NCBI GenBank assembly: GCA_029817715.1 | Contig: JARUPY010000473.1 | Location: 7,440,001 to 7,504,000 of the forward strand | DNA length: 64,000 bases | Reading direction: 5' to 3' | Origin: Melastoma dodecandrum | Taxonomy: Eukaryota; Streptophyta; Magnoliopsida; Myrtales; Melastomataceae | Part shown: positions 10,691-20,715 of the stretch, piece after piece | Numbering within the stretch: position 1 is the stretch's first letter | Layout: each line of letters begins with the position of its first letter | Made by a program: the position numbers and the translations under genes | The notes under the pieces: model-generated | What the model saw: only the letters and a program-made list of their open reading frames with translations | What the model was told of the DNA's origin: nothing | Databases searched by the model: none

Positions 10691-11175
10691 GATACTTAGA
10701 CGTAGACAATGTTGGGTGTCGTATTGATAGAAAAAGTACATCTAGTACTTGTCAATTACTGGGAAATATGTTAATTTCCTGGTTTACTAAAAAGCAGACA
10801 TCAGTCGCTTTATCGACAGCTGAGGCCGAATATGTGGCAGCAGCCAGTTGCCGTGCTCAGTTACTATGGAAGAGATAGCAACTTGAAAAATATTATCTTC
10901 ATTTCAATAATATTCCAATAATATGTGATAACACTAGTGCAATCAATCTATCTCGAAATCATGTCTATCACTCAAGATCTAAGCATAGCGAGTTGAGACA
11001 TTATTTCTTGCGAAACCACGTATACAGTGAGAAAATTGATATACAGTATATAAACACTGAGCAACAGCTTGTTGATATTGTAACTAAACCACTTGATAAG
11101 GAAATGTTTGAATATTTGCGAAATGAATTAGGAATATGTGATCCTAATCTTCGAGATTACAATATTGTCATTTAG
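10657..11175 (+). pseudogene. Ty1/copia RNase H
   Basis: After a frameshift near 10660, the RNase H domain reads 'DVDNVGCRIDRKSTSSTCQLLG' from about 10698 and 'KKQTSVALSTAEAEYVAAASC' near 10790-10855, with the catalytic Asp and Glu in place. A TAG at about 10876 breaks the helix before the 'DNTSAINLS.NHVYHSRSKH' segment. A final 'VDIVTKPLDKEMFEYLRNELGI' ends the polyprotein at 11173-11175. The next ORF starts about 200 bases downstream. Confidence 0.9.
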
Positions 11176-11377
11176 GAAACTTTTGATGGGACAATAAAAA
11201 GTTTCCAAAAATAAAGAATAGATCTTCTTACCTAACTACGGTGCCACTTTCCTTCTTTTTCTATAAACCATTTTATAAAAAAAAAAAAACTTACGGTTAC
11301 CTTCTTCTCAAATCCCTAAACCGTCATCTCTTCTCTGATCTCCAAACCCTCTTCTTCTCTTCTTCTCTTCAAACTCA

Positions 11378-13042
11378 ATGGCACCAAAATCTGCGAAATC
11401 GACGAAGGGCAAGGAAGCTCCCAAAAAACGGTCACAATATGTGGCTGCTATGGCCCAGCAACTTCCCATTGGGGAGAATCCTCCTACTTTTTAGGGGGAG
11501 ACATCTACACTGCATGTCACTGCTCCGATCGTCCAAGATGCCAAAGGGAAGATAGCTGCTACTCCTGTCAAGGATATTGAGCTATCAACTATTGCTGCCA
11601 CAGATATTGGCGCTTCTGATGCTGTTTAGGATGTTGCAGAGAAAACCCTTGTTGATGAGGGAGATATTGTTGTTCATGAGGCGGTTACCAAGGCAAATCC
11701 TGCCTCTTCTGAGTCTTCTAAGAAAGGAGACACTCTCCTCGCTCAAGATCTAGAGATCTCTATTGAGGGTGAAAAGAAAGTTGAGGATGATGTTACCCTG
11801 TCCGTGGAGGAACACGATTCTTCTATTGAGAAGACCCCTGCTGAGGACGAAACTGTGGAAGTGGTTGAGACCATGACCAAGGATCCTCCTCCTGCTCGCT
11901 CCTCTCTTGGTGTTGCATCGCATACCAGGATGAAGGGATCTCTGGCAGGTATAAAGGATGGTTTGCACTCGAGCTCTCCAGGGGATAAGAAATTGAAAAC
12001 AACAGATTTCTCTGTGTTTATTCCTAAGGTTGATCAACATGTCTCTTTGAATGAGCTGAATGGTATTCTTGCTGATGATACAATGCCAAATCGAAACATG
12101 GATAAGCGGAATATTGCAGCTTGTAAGCGTGTGGATTTTGATTGGTTCACTCACCATCAACTCTATTTTGCTGAAATGTTTGTAAAGCTGACCTGGAGGT
12201 CATTCTGTGAGTATGATGGCATTGGTTCTGTTTCTAAAGTGAAAGAATTCTATGCCAACATCACATTTCACAAGGAGAAAGTGTTTGTTTTCTTTTTTTT
12301 TTTTTTATGTTTGCCGCTCTTTGACTCTGATCCTTTCAACAATCTGAGAGTGATCAATGAGGGAAAGCTGGAAGCCTATCAGACCATCAATGATGGCGAG
12401 CTTGTCACTGTTAGTGGTTATCTTCAGAATACAGCGCTGAACTTCAGTAACAAGATGTTTCACAAGGTAGTGATGTCCTACTTGGCTTCTCGAATTGGCA
12501 GCATTGATACTATCATGCCCAGAGACTGGAATTTGATGGTTCATCTCAAGCGCGCCATTCCTGTTAATTTGGGAATTGTGATATTTGGTCACATGGCTTC
12601 TTGTGTGAATAATGAAAATATAGCTCTTCCATTTGCGCATGTCATCACGACATTGTTGCAGGTTTATGGATAGAAGGTCACTCCTATAAACAACATGGAC
12701 ACCTTGACTACTCAAGTGATTGGTGATATCTCCGTTGAGAGCATGGGCTATCAGTACATTGATGGCGTATTTGTGAAGAAACCAACTAAGCGAGAGATTG
12801 CTGCATCTGTTCGTGGCAAGGCTGCTACTTTTGCTACTGAGAAACAACGCTATGTTAAGCGTGAGAGAGATGCTGCCGTATCTAAGGATGAGCCCTCATC
12901 TTCTTCCAAACTGCGGAAAGTCCTCTGTGAGGAAATCAGCTTTACCAGGCATTCTATTCTTGAGAGGATGTATGGTTTTGCAGAAAGGTTAAGTCGACTG
13001 GAGAAGATGGTTCAAAGTTTGCTTGATCATGATGTGGATTGA
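11378..13042 (+). pseudogene. Sirevirus env-like / third ORF, three amber stops
   Basis: From ATG 11378 one frame runs 554 codons to TGA 13040-13042, broken only by TAG at 11492, 11627 and 12671. The first ~190 residues are Lys/Glu/Asp/Ser-rich and look disordered. The middle (about 12050-12660) is a folded-looking domain with 'VDFDWFTHHQLYFAEMFVKL', 'VKEFYANITF' and 'MPRDWNLMVHLKRAIPVNLG'. It resembles the domain of plant retrotransposon third ORFs (putative plant transposon protein family). The C-terminus is a charged, coiled-coil-like segment. The T tract at 12291-12306 encodes a run of Phe. A host function is not suggested. Position after pol fits the Sirevirus env-like gene, whose role is unknown. 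Confidence 0.8.
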
Positions 13043-13160
13043 GCTGTGCTCTCCTCCCTATCTCTAGATGTTGTTAAGAATTGAGCTGTGCTCTCCTGTC
13101 TTTCTCTAGTTGTTGTTAAGGATTGAGATGTTCTCTCCTGCTACTGGTTGCTATCTTTTT
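13038..13160. repeat. 42-bp tandem repeat, three copies, after the env-like ORF
   Basis: ATTGAGCTGTGCTCTCCT begins at 13038 and 13080, and ATTGAGATGTTCTCTCCT at 13122, giving an exact 42-bp period. The first copy includes the stop codon of the env-like ORF. The unit is CT-rich in its middle. Confidence 0.88.
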
Positions 13161-13232
13161 CTTTGCTATTTGAGTGTTAGCATGTTTTTGCTGCACTAGA
13201 AATAAAACTATCCTTTGCTTTAATCATTCTTT

Positions 13233-13340
13233 TTGATATGACAAAAAGGGGGAGAAGAACTAGTTCAGGGGGAGTTGTATCTCGAGCTCCTCTATCCCTA
13301 AAGGATGATTATGTTTTGTCATCATCAAAAAGAGGAAGAA
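13233..13340 (+). promoter_or_regulatory. Multiple polypurine tracts upstream of the 3' LTR
   Basis: Purine runs occur at 13243-13254 (AAAAAGGGGGAG), 13266-13274 (CAGGGGGAG) and 13326-13340 (CAAAAAGAGGAAGAA). Each lies near a TTTGATATGAC/TTTGTCATCATC element. Repeated AGGGGGAG tracts just before the LTR are a described hallmark of Sireviruses and prime plus-strand synthesis. The last tract directly abuts the TG at 13341. Confidence 0.82.
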
Positions 13341-14220
13341 TGCCGGCCTTGGTATTGATGATGAACTTAAGCAACGAGTTACTTGTTGTCCGCAATATTG
13401 CTTCACGAATTGTATGCTTATCTTTAGGGATGAGCTTGAGCAACGTGTTGTTGAGTCACATCTATCAGGAGCTGTATGTTGCTGCTTTACAGTATTCTGC
13501 TACTACATTGTTACGTTTGATCATTATATATTTGGAAATAAATATTTCATTTATTCAGAAATATATCAGAATATATCACGAGATGTCTTAATTCATTGAA
13601 CTTGGTTTAAAATTTCCAAATCATCTGGTTATGCAACTCGAAATCATGATATTGGCTTTCCATTTTGAAAATCTGTGATAGTCTACAGTAGCTCTACGCT
13701 GTAAAGAGAAAAATCATCAACTCAAATAGTTTTGTTTTTTCTGAAAAGATTATCATTAGGTAAGTTCCCTTATAAATTATGGAAATTAGTCTTCTCATTC
13801 GGATGAGGTTATCAATCAAGGAAAGTTACCTTCTCGGGCGCAGCAGTCATCTGCTCAGAATTCGTCTGAACTTTAGGAAACAAATCACGAAGATTGTCCC
13901 AACGTATCTGGACATCTTCCATGTATTTTCTCCATTAAAATCAGACTAGGACCCGAGACAACAGAGTCTTTGTTCATCTTAGTGGTTGTCCAAAGCCTGT
14001 GTGGTTTGAGTGAAGCTTTGAGGATCGGCGGAGAACGGAAGGTGCTAAGTGATCGCCGGATTCTTACCTCCTGTAATCTGCGTGTGGGAGTGTCAAGGGC
14101 GGAGTCTGACCTTGATCGTCGTGAGAGAGACTGAGTGTCCTCGGTGCGTTCAACGAGTGGCTGGCAAATCGTTTGAGGGAAGCTAAGTGAATACCTGTTC
14201 TGATTGCAGTAACTAGTGGC
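13341..14220 (+). repeat. 3' LTR of the Sirevirus (right end approximate)
   Basis: The LTR starts TG at 13341 immediately after the last polypurine tract. A TATATATTTGG box lies at 13526 and a GC-richer leader follows from about 14000. No 5' mate is present, so the CA end could not be fixed by comparison. I placed it where the LTR-like leader gives way, and it could extend to about 14520. Confidence 0.55.
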
Positions 14221-15780
14221 TAACCCATCGGCAAGAAGCCGTTCTTGTCATGTCTTTTCTCTGGAAAGTCTCGAGCCTACGGAGTTTGAGCAGTCAGACA
14301 CGCTCTTACGGGTGCGCGTCAGATATCTCGTGCCTGCAGGGTACAGCAGGAGTTGGAAACGCTGCCAGAGTGGAAAGAGGTCCTTTGAGCACAGGGGTGC
14401 TGTGCAGAAGTCTCGACCTCCTAAGGGACAGTAGAGTAGGTTGCGTGGGAGCTGCCGGAGTTGAAAATTCCATCCAAGGCATTGGGTGTGCAGTGCAGTG
14501 AGTCACGGCTGTGAGCCTCAAAAAGATAGACAAAACCATGCTCTAATCATCGGACACCCTCCTTAACACCTATTATGCTCGCCTCAGCCACAGAAGTGTG
14601 GACATAATTCCTCTCATCCCAACACACCCATTAACACCATCAATATTCCCCCCTTTTACCTATATCCATCCACCCAATCCACAAGATTGAGGCTTCAATG
14701 AGCCTGGCCAACAATCATCCTAGCAAAACAAGAAGTGGGATGCTACAGAATCCCATAGAAACGGCGTGGGTAAGCAATAAATGACGGACCTCGGCGAGGT
14801 GCAGGGACCAGCATCGTCGTAGTCGTCGGAGGAAGAGCTGACTTTGACCTAGGAATGTCGTCCTGGCGGAGACCACATGGGGTTGAAGAAGCGGCCACGG
14901 CCATGAGAATGAGCCGCAGCAGGAGGATGAATACGCCATTCTTTCACTTCATTCTGGGATGAAGATGACCGGATAAACAAACAGCGGACTTTGCGGGACG
15001 GCAACTCAAACTACTTTACATTGTAAGAAATTTGAGTATTTGTTTCTTTTATACACAATATACATACATGTACTGTTTAAATATTTAAACAATCGAAAGA
15101 ACTTGTTTAAAAATAAAAGAAAATCTTAAAAATTTGTACTCCACTCACATTATTATACCCGTACCCGCAACAATCAGTGATGCATCCGCTAGCAATACCA
15201 TCCCCATCGTCGCCACCTTCACCTCATAATTATTGACCTCGACCATGCCACCTCCTCCATAAACCTTTCTCTTTTCTGTCTTCTCCTCCGTAAGATCAAC
15301 CTCGGTCACTCCACCTCGCCCTCCTCCTCCTTCACAACCACCTTCCCCACCAAGTTCTACTCATTCCCAATTACCTCCTCCATGATGGTCAATCTCGGTC
15401 ACACCACCTTCGCCATCATGTCCTTCTTTATGGTGACTCGGCTCGACCTTGTCGAGTTCGAACACCGCTCTGTTCACTTTAGTTAAAGAATAGATCATTA
15501 AAGAAAAGAATAAAGCATAACACTTGTAACCATAAGTGTCGCCATACTTCTTGTCTTCCACGGTATTACCACTCTAGGGTTGTTCCTTCTCGGAGATAGC
15601 CACTGTAAAATGAACCTAATAAGAAAGTAAATAAGCTGAAGTAAGATAGGACCAACCCCAATTGACGCGTCATCGTATTAGCTGTTAATAGTTGTAGCAA
15701 AGGGAAGATTTAATAAAGGTCTTGACTAATTGACGAGTACAAGAAGAACACAAGAAAGATGTTACGCTGTCACGTCCCGG
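14221..15780. other. Gene-less region
   Basis: No convincing gene. A CT/CCA-rich patch at 15180-15420 repeats 'CACC(T/A)CC' and 'CTCGGTCAC' motifs imperfectly. A TGTCACGTCCCGG at 15768 looks like the start of a plant gypsy LTR (many begin TGTCACG-CCCG), but nothing after it confirms one. Confidence 0.4.
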
Positions 15781-15870
15781 ATGTAAGAGCATGCATGCAC
15801 ACCTCACTTCGGCTTATTACACTTGGAATACGTTTTACATACACATTAAAGTATTATTACTAGTTTTATG

Positions 15871-16085
15871 TATGAACACATGCATATTTTTCTATTAAAT
15901 CTAAACAACATAAGCTATTATTTATTTTAAAATTATGGGATATGAACACATGCATGCATTTTTGTTAAAATATAAATAAGACAATTTATTATTTATTTTT
16001 AAAATTAGGGAAATATGAACACAAGCATTCGTTACGAATGTTAAGTAGTAAGAAAATACTTTTGAAATATTAGGATAAATCAGAA
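15871..16085. repeat. ~71-bp AT-rich tandem repeat
   Basis: TATGAACACA(T/A)GCAT recurs at 15871, 15941 and 16014, spaced 70 and 73 bases. Each copy is followed by a TTATTATTTATTTT-AAAATTA stretch. There are two full copies and a partial third. Confidence 0.85.
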
Positions 16086-16560
16086 AAAATGGCCAATGTT
16101 ACAATACATAATTGATAATTTGACTGGGTCGAAATTTGACTAGTTGTTCTTTAGACGACACGTTAGCTGCCGTAGGATATCATGCTTGTGCCACACAAAC
16201 TGTTGTTAGTCACCTTGACTAAATGAGGCTATATTGGATGTAATGGTCGATTATATGAATATAATTTTGCAATGTCAAGATAAATTTAAAAAATGACCAA
16301 AGGACATAATAGAAAATTTGGCTTATCAATAAAAGATGATTAAAGCATGCCACATTTTTGCCAAATTATCGATTATAGGTGTATTTTTATTATTTTTTTT
16401 CAGATTTATCCCAACTTTTGAAGAAAATGTAATTCTATAATCTAATGTTAGGTCGTTACCTCCAATATAGCCTCCGTTAGATGATGATACTAATGGAGTC
16501 CTATGTGGCACGTACATGGCATTGTTGTGGCATTTAGACTGTCTAAATTACCCATGATCG
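16070..16560. repeat. Intergenic repeat with inverted 'GATAAAT..GGCCAA' ends
   Basis: The left side has AGGATAAATCAGAAAAAATGGCCAA at about 16070. The right side has the inverse arrangement, GCCAAATTATCG with AGATTTATCCCAA at about 16360-16410. Between and after them lie CCGTTAG and GTGGCACGTACATGGC segments. The same word set (GATAAATCG, CCGTTAGTC, GCCATGTCAGCGTCACGTC) forms the 201-bp tandem unit at 49807-50208, so both belong to one dispersed non-coding family. Confidence 0.5.
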
Positions 16561-17838
16561 AATTTCAACCTCAAATAAGCACTTCATCCCAAGAACCCTA
16601 GAACTCCAAATATACCCGACTTAAATCGAACTTCACCCGAATCAGCCCCCTCCCATCCTTATCCCCCCAAATCCGTCACACATATGTTCAACATGTCCCA
16701 AGGAATCCCGCAAATTTGCCTTACCAAGGAGGAATTCAATGTGCATTGTAGGTTGAGTCACTTCTCAGAATCACCGTGGGAATGCATATGAAACTATAGG
16801 AGTTAGCTTCCTAGTATTATGATTTCCTATTTTGTACTTCAATTATGTTTTGAATGATGTAATTAAAGGAATGTACACATTCCTCTTACATTTGTATGAT
16901 CATATAAAGTTTGTGCTACAATTACTTCCAATGATGCTTGGTTATGATTTATGGAACATGTGAAGCATTCCACGGAGGCTACAAAGGATGCTTAAATTTT
17001 TGGAACTTGTCGTGTTTTGGTTGCCAAGTGATGGATTACTCTCTTTAGTTTTCTGAAAACATGATTGCTTTATCAAATTCCTTCTCGAACACAAATTAGG
17101 TATTTGGTCTTAACTTTAGAAATGATTGTGTGTTATGTGTGTTTTATTTAGAAGGATGGTTTCACACATTGGTGGTAAAATGAGTCTAATTGGTACAGTC
17201 TACTACGTTGATGGAAAAATAATTAGATTCGATAATGTTTATTCGATAATCGACCTGCACTATGGATGGATGGGAGAGTTAGTCATGCCCAAAGTAGCTT
17301 TAATGTAGGAACATTAGACACTCGTGAATCATTCGTTGCTGGTCCAACCATGAATTCCCCATAACTAGGAATGTCATCACAACTAGAAACTCTCTAGTTT
17401 GAGTCTGGTTTGGTCTGACGTATGTATGATCTCGTCTGAAGTATTTTCGGTTTAGTTAGAAACATGTCTAATTTGTTTGTTTGAGTTTGGAAATGCACCT
17501 GGGAATTGTTTGGTTATGAACCTTGGTCTATATGAATATGTCTAGGTTGTTGAAACGTTTCTATTTTGTGTACAAATAAGTGTTGTTATATGATTATGGT
17601 TTACTATTGAACCTTGAGAAACTAATGATAATGTCATTGCAACAAATAACATGTTCTATAGATTTCATTGCAACTAAACATTAATATTTGAGCTCATTAA
17701 CTCATTACAACAAATGAGAAATTTCATTACAGCTAACCATTACATCTTCCCTAATGATACAAAGCTAAACAAAAAAAGCAACAGCACTTAAAATACAACA
17801 AATGATCAAAATTCTATTATGATCGGCCTCGAGTATCT
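16561..17838. other. Intergenic; weak + strand transposase-associated fragment
   Basis: At 17152-17280 (+) a short frame reads 'VSHIGGKM', then 'YYVDGKI' and 'FDNVYSI', a pattern like the N-terminal His-Gly-Gly-Lys ... Tyr-Val-x-Gly-Lys domain attached to many plant Mutator-like transposases. It is only about 60 codons, with no transposase core nearby, so I hold this loosely. Otherwise the stretch shows no genes. Confidence 0.3.
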
Positions 17839-18113
17839 CTACTTAGCTTCAATCTTCATAAATGTCATCTTAGCCTTCCTTAGTCGTACTTCCAAAAATG
17901 AATCAACACCATCGATGTCCTGATTCTTCAGTAACAGTTTACCGCCAACTGAGTTCGGCCATAAGAAAAAGCCACAACTTCTATCAACATCTTTATAACG
18001 ACGGCATTCGATAAACATTTTATGCCTTTTTTCTTCGTAATTAGTACTACATTGGTATGACATTCAAGCTCACATTTACGGTACACAATCAACTTCATAT
18101 TGATGTAACACAA
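17839..18113 (-). pseudogene. GRF-type zinc-finger fragment (transposon-associated)
   Basis: On the - strand two overlapping frames give a Cys-rich start (Cys-Glu-Leu-Glu-Cys-His) and then 'KRHKMFIECRRYKDVDRSCGFFLWPN'-type residues. The spacing of Lys-Phe-x-x-Cys and Cys-Gly-Phe-Phe-x-Trp is that of a GRF zinc finger, which plant transposable elements carry in many copies. A frameshift separates the first Cys pair from the second half. About 75 residues remain, and no transposase or nuclease domain adjoins. Confidence 0.45.
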
Positions 18114-18119
18114 TCATGA

Positions 18120-19560
18120 AAAATACTGACACCTTTTAAAATAAAATGGAAGAACGATGAAGTGTAGAAAATGAATTAAGGTGGCATTGTCAAGGGAAAG
18201 ACCACCCAAAGCTGGAAGAGGGTAAAGCAAGACAAGATAATATTGTACATCGAAGTCTTGGTTAATCAACTAATGAAGCGAGCATGTTACCCTTTAATAG
18301 TAAGTTAGAAGAGTGTGGAAGTTGGTAGGAGGAATTTAGTCAACTAGGGTCAGAGAATTAGGTGGCCGAGGCTGAAATTAAGTGAGTATTATTTGGGGAT
18401 GAAATCTCAGTTAGGATTTCTCGATGGATTTACCCCACCAAAAATGGGCAAACCCAAAGTCCTGAGAAGGGAAAATAGAAGGATATTGAAAATGGGTTTC
18501 AACCCCTAATAGTTGAAAATTATCTCAACTATCATTTATAGCTTTACTTTGAGCCAATTATACAATGACATGGATCCCCTTTGCATCTTGCAACCAATTA
18601 TTCTCCAGCCCGTTGCTATATTCATATAACAAGAAAACCCAAAACAACTAAACATATTGATGATTTGATTTTGTCTTTGAGTTTATCCAAAGCATGAGAA
18701 CTAATAGACAAGACCACATATGTAGCCCACCACAATCACTTGAACCAACAATGACATAAAAGAATCAATTTGGCTCGAAGGACTCGAGTATTATGAACTA
18801 ATGCATTCTTCATCATAGTTTTAGAAGCACTGACATTTACTACCCAAAGTGACACAATGAACATGAGATTTTAAACAAGCAAAGACAAGTCATTAACCGT
18901 GACCCCCCAGCTCCTTCCCGGGCAATACAAAGCAGCGCTGATTCCAGCAGCAGAATGCAAAAATAGTCCTATCCAGACTCCCACCTTACGGATTCAGCCA
19001 CCATAGTTTAGCACTTTAGAAAAGTTTCTTTCATGAAAAAACAAGTCTTGAGTGTATAGTAAGAAGGAAGAAGGGAGCCGACCTGATATGTACCTTGAAG
19101 GATGATACAATTGGCACAGAAATAAACTCGACAACAAAATACGCCGTGTAGTTACTGGGACATTCTTTCGAATTATTTCGCTCCAACTATCACCGAATCC
19201 CATTGTCTCTCTAAGCATTGGAGGCCAGAATTAATTTTCTTTCCATTGTGGGTTGCAACCCATTTTCAACAACATGAGTAAAATCTATTGCATGGTGTTT
19301 TTATTCTATCTAGTAGTTGAACCAACACATTCAGATGTAAAATGCATTTGTGCCATTCGCAAAGATTGTTTTTTTTTGTTGGACGCTATGTCGATTGATA
19401 GTCATTGCATAACATTTTTGACAATTCCAGTTATTGGGAATGCACTAAAAAGGAAACACGGGTTAACCATTTAGCAGCTGATTTGCCAAATTTCATAAAT
19501 TGCAATAACAACCTAAGGATCTACCTTTTCTAAGCATATCAAGAGACCGATACTTAGTTT
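18120..19560. other. Gene-less region with one unexplained - strand ORF
   Basis: Mostly AT-rich unique-looking sequence. A - strand frame from ATG 19218 (about 40 codons, 'MGFGDSWSEIIRKNV' after four residues) ends in a GT-AG-like donor near 19090 and could be a first exon. I could not find a following exon that reads well, so I do not call a gene. Confidence 0.3.
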
Positions 19561-19569
19561 AGGTATAGA

Positions 19570-19903
19570 AGTTATACCTTCCCTTCCAATTGATTCAAAG
19601 AGCCCAAGATTGGTTGATGATTCTTCCGATTTTCCAATCTATGATGATCAAGTTTACTTTTCAAAATAGAAAACATTCTGTCGCCGGTGATTCCGTTTCC
19701 GGTTCCATTTAAAATGAATATCCTCCCTTCACGATAAGGCTTCGAATTTTGAAAACGTGTCGGAGTCGCCACTAACTTACTTTAAGTTCAAGTTAGAAAA
19801 CCTATAGAGATTCGTTAAGGTTCGGGAATTAGGGATTACTAAATCGCATGCATCACAAAGAAAAATGAGGCATTTATCGTAGTGCACCTGAACGGTCCAA
19901 CAA
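19570..19903 (+). repeat. 3' end of a 5' LTR, Sirevirus-like
   Basis: The segment carries the wording found at LTR ends of plant elements (GTCGGAGTCGCCACTAAC, then GGTTCGGGAATTAGGGATTA, then GCATGCATCACAAAG). It ends AACGGTCCAACA one to two bases before the primer-binding site at 19905. The left end of the LTR cannot be placed. Confidence 0.55.
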
Positions 19904-19904
19904 T

Positions 19905-19917
19905 TGGTATCAAAGCA
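19905..19917 (+). promoter_or_regulatory. Primer-binding site for initiator tRNA-Met
   Basis: TGGTATCAAAGCA matches the complement of the plant initiator tRNA-Met 3' end (TGGTATCAGAGC) at all but one of the first 12 positions. It lies directly after an LTR-like ...CA end and 180 bases before a copia gag, exactly where minus-strand priming occurs. Confidence 0.8.
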
Positions 19918-20083
19918 AGTTTGCTGGAACGCTTTCTGTGCGATTACTGCTTCAGAAATCTATTGTTGGACCTAACGGTCAAAATAGCGTGTTGTTGAAA
20001 AATCTACATCTAGCACAGTAAGGTGCTGCTAAGTGATTAGATCTCTAAACTGAGCAAAATGTCGATGCTCTTAACTGTAGTCA

Positions 20084-20713
20084 TTCGACCGAACGTCCCT
20101 CACTTTTTGCAGGACAGCATTTCTCATATTGGAAAATTAGAATGGAGTTGTTAATAAGAGCAAAAGAAGACGATTGCTGGCAGATTATATTGGAAGGAGA
20201 TATAATAGTCCCTCCATCTAATGATAGCGACTCTCGACACGAATTTGAAAGAAAGAGAATTATCTCGCTCAACAAAAATGCAATGCACTACTTAGTATGC
20301 GCTGTTGTAGGAAATGAGTTCAATCGCGTCTCCACATGTAAGACTACAAAAGAAATGTGGGTTAGACTTGCTTTGATCTATGATGGAACAGAACAAGTCA
20401 AGGAATCCAAAGTGAATGTATTAGTAACTTAATACGAAGGATTCGGGATGAAAAAGAATGAGTCATTAAATCAAATGTTTGATAGACTCACCGAAATCAC
20501 TAATGCCATTGAATCACTTGGCAAAACAATCTCAAATTCTCAGTTGGTCAGAAAAATACTTCATTCATTGCCTAAATCTTGGGAAGCCAAGAAGACAATG
20601 ATTGAAGAAGCTAAAGACTTGACGAACTTAAGTCTTCAACAACTGCTTGGTTCTCTTGTCGCTTACGAGAATGAGAACAAGTTTGCTGAAGAAAAGAAGT
20701 CGAATGCTGCCTA
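20084..20713 (+). pseudogene. Ty1/copia gag (UBN2-type) fragment
   Basis: The frame shows copia capsid landmarks: Phe-Ser-Tyr-Trp-Lys-Ile-Arg-Met at about 20115, 'STCKTTKEMWVRL', 'DGTEQVKESKVN', 'SLNQMFDRLTEITNAI' and 'LVRKILHSLPKSWEAK', then 'LQQLLGSLVAYE'. A TAA at 20430-20432 falls where Gln is standard, and the same frame resumes at once. The wording matches SIRE/Oryco-type gag. It stops after about 200 residues at TAG 20712, before any zinc knuckle, where antisense host-gene sequence begins. Confidence 0.9.
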
Positions 20714-20715
20714 GA

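Larger units (their letters stand above)
8540..14220 (+). mobile_element. Sirevirus-type Ty1/copia element, 5'-truncated
   Basis: Integrase precedes reverse transcriptase, the Ty1/copia order. A long third ORF after RNase H and several AGGGGGAG polypurine tracts before the 3' LTR are the marks of the Sirevirus (SIRE/Maximus) lineage. gag, protease and the integrase zinc finger are missing at the left. Integrase and the first RT block share frame 2 and are broken mainly by single TGA/TAA codons plus one frameshift near 9290 and another near 10660. The right LTR boundary is approximate. Confidence 0.88.

Noticed and set aside
12305..12847. 180-codon - strand ORF
   Set aside because: Complement of the env-like ORF on the + strand, which has the recognisable domain and the right position after pol.
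11378..13042. Env-like ORF as evidence of an infectious virus
   Set aside because: It has no signal peptide, clear fusion segment or transmembrane anchor that I can see, and it carries three stops; 'env-like' is only a positional name in Sireviruses.
13038..13160. Possible CRISPR-like array
   Set aside because: Regular repeats have no unique spacers; it is a simple tandem repeat in a eukaryotic retroelement.
15768..15800. Solo LTR starting TGTCACGTCCCGG
   Set aside because: Only the first dozen bases look like a gypsy LTR; no TATA, polyA signal or end could be matched.
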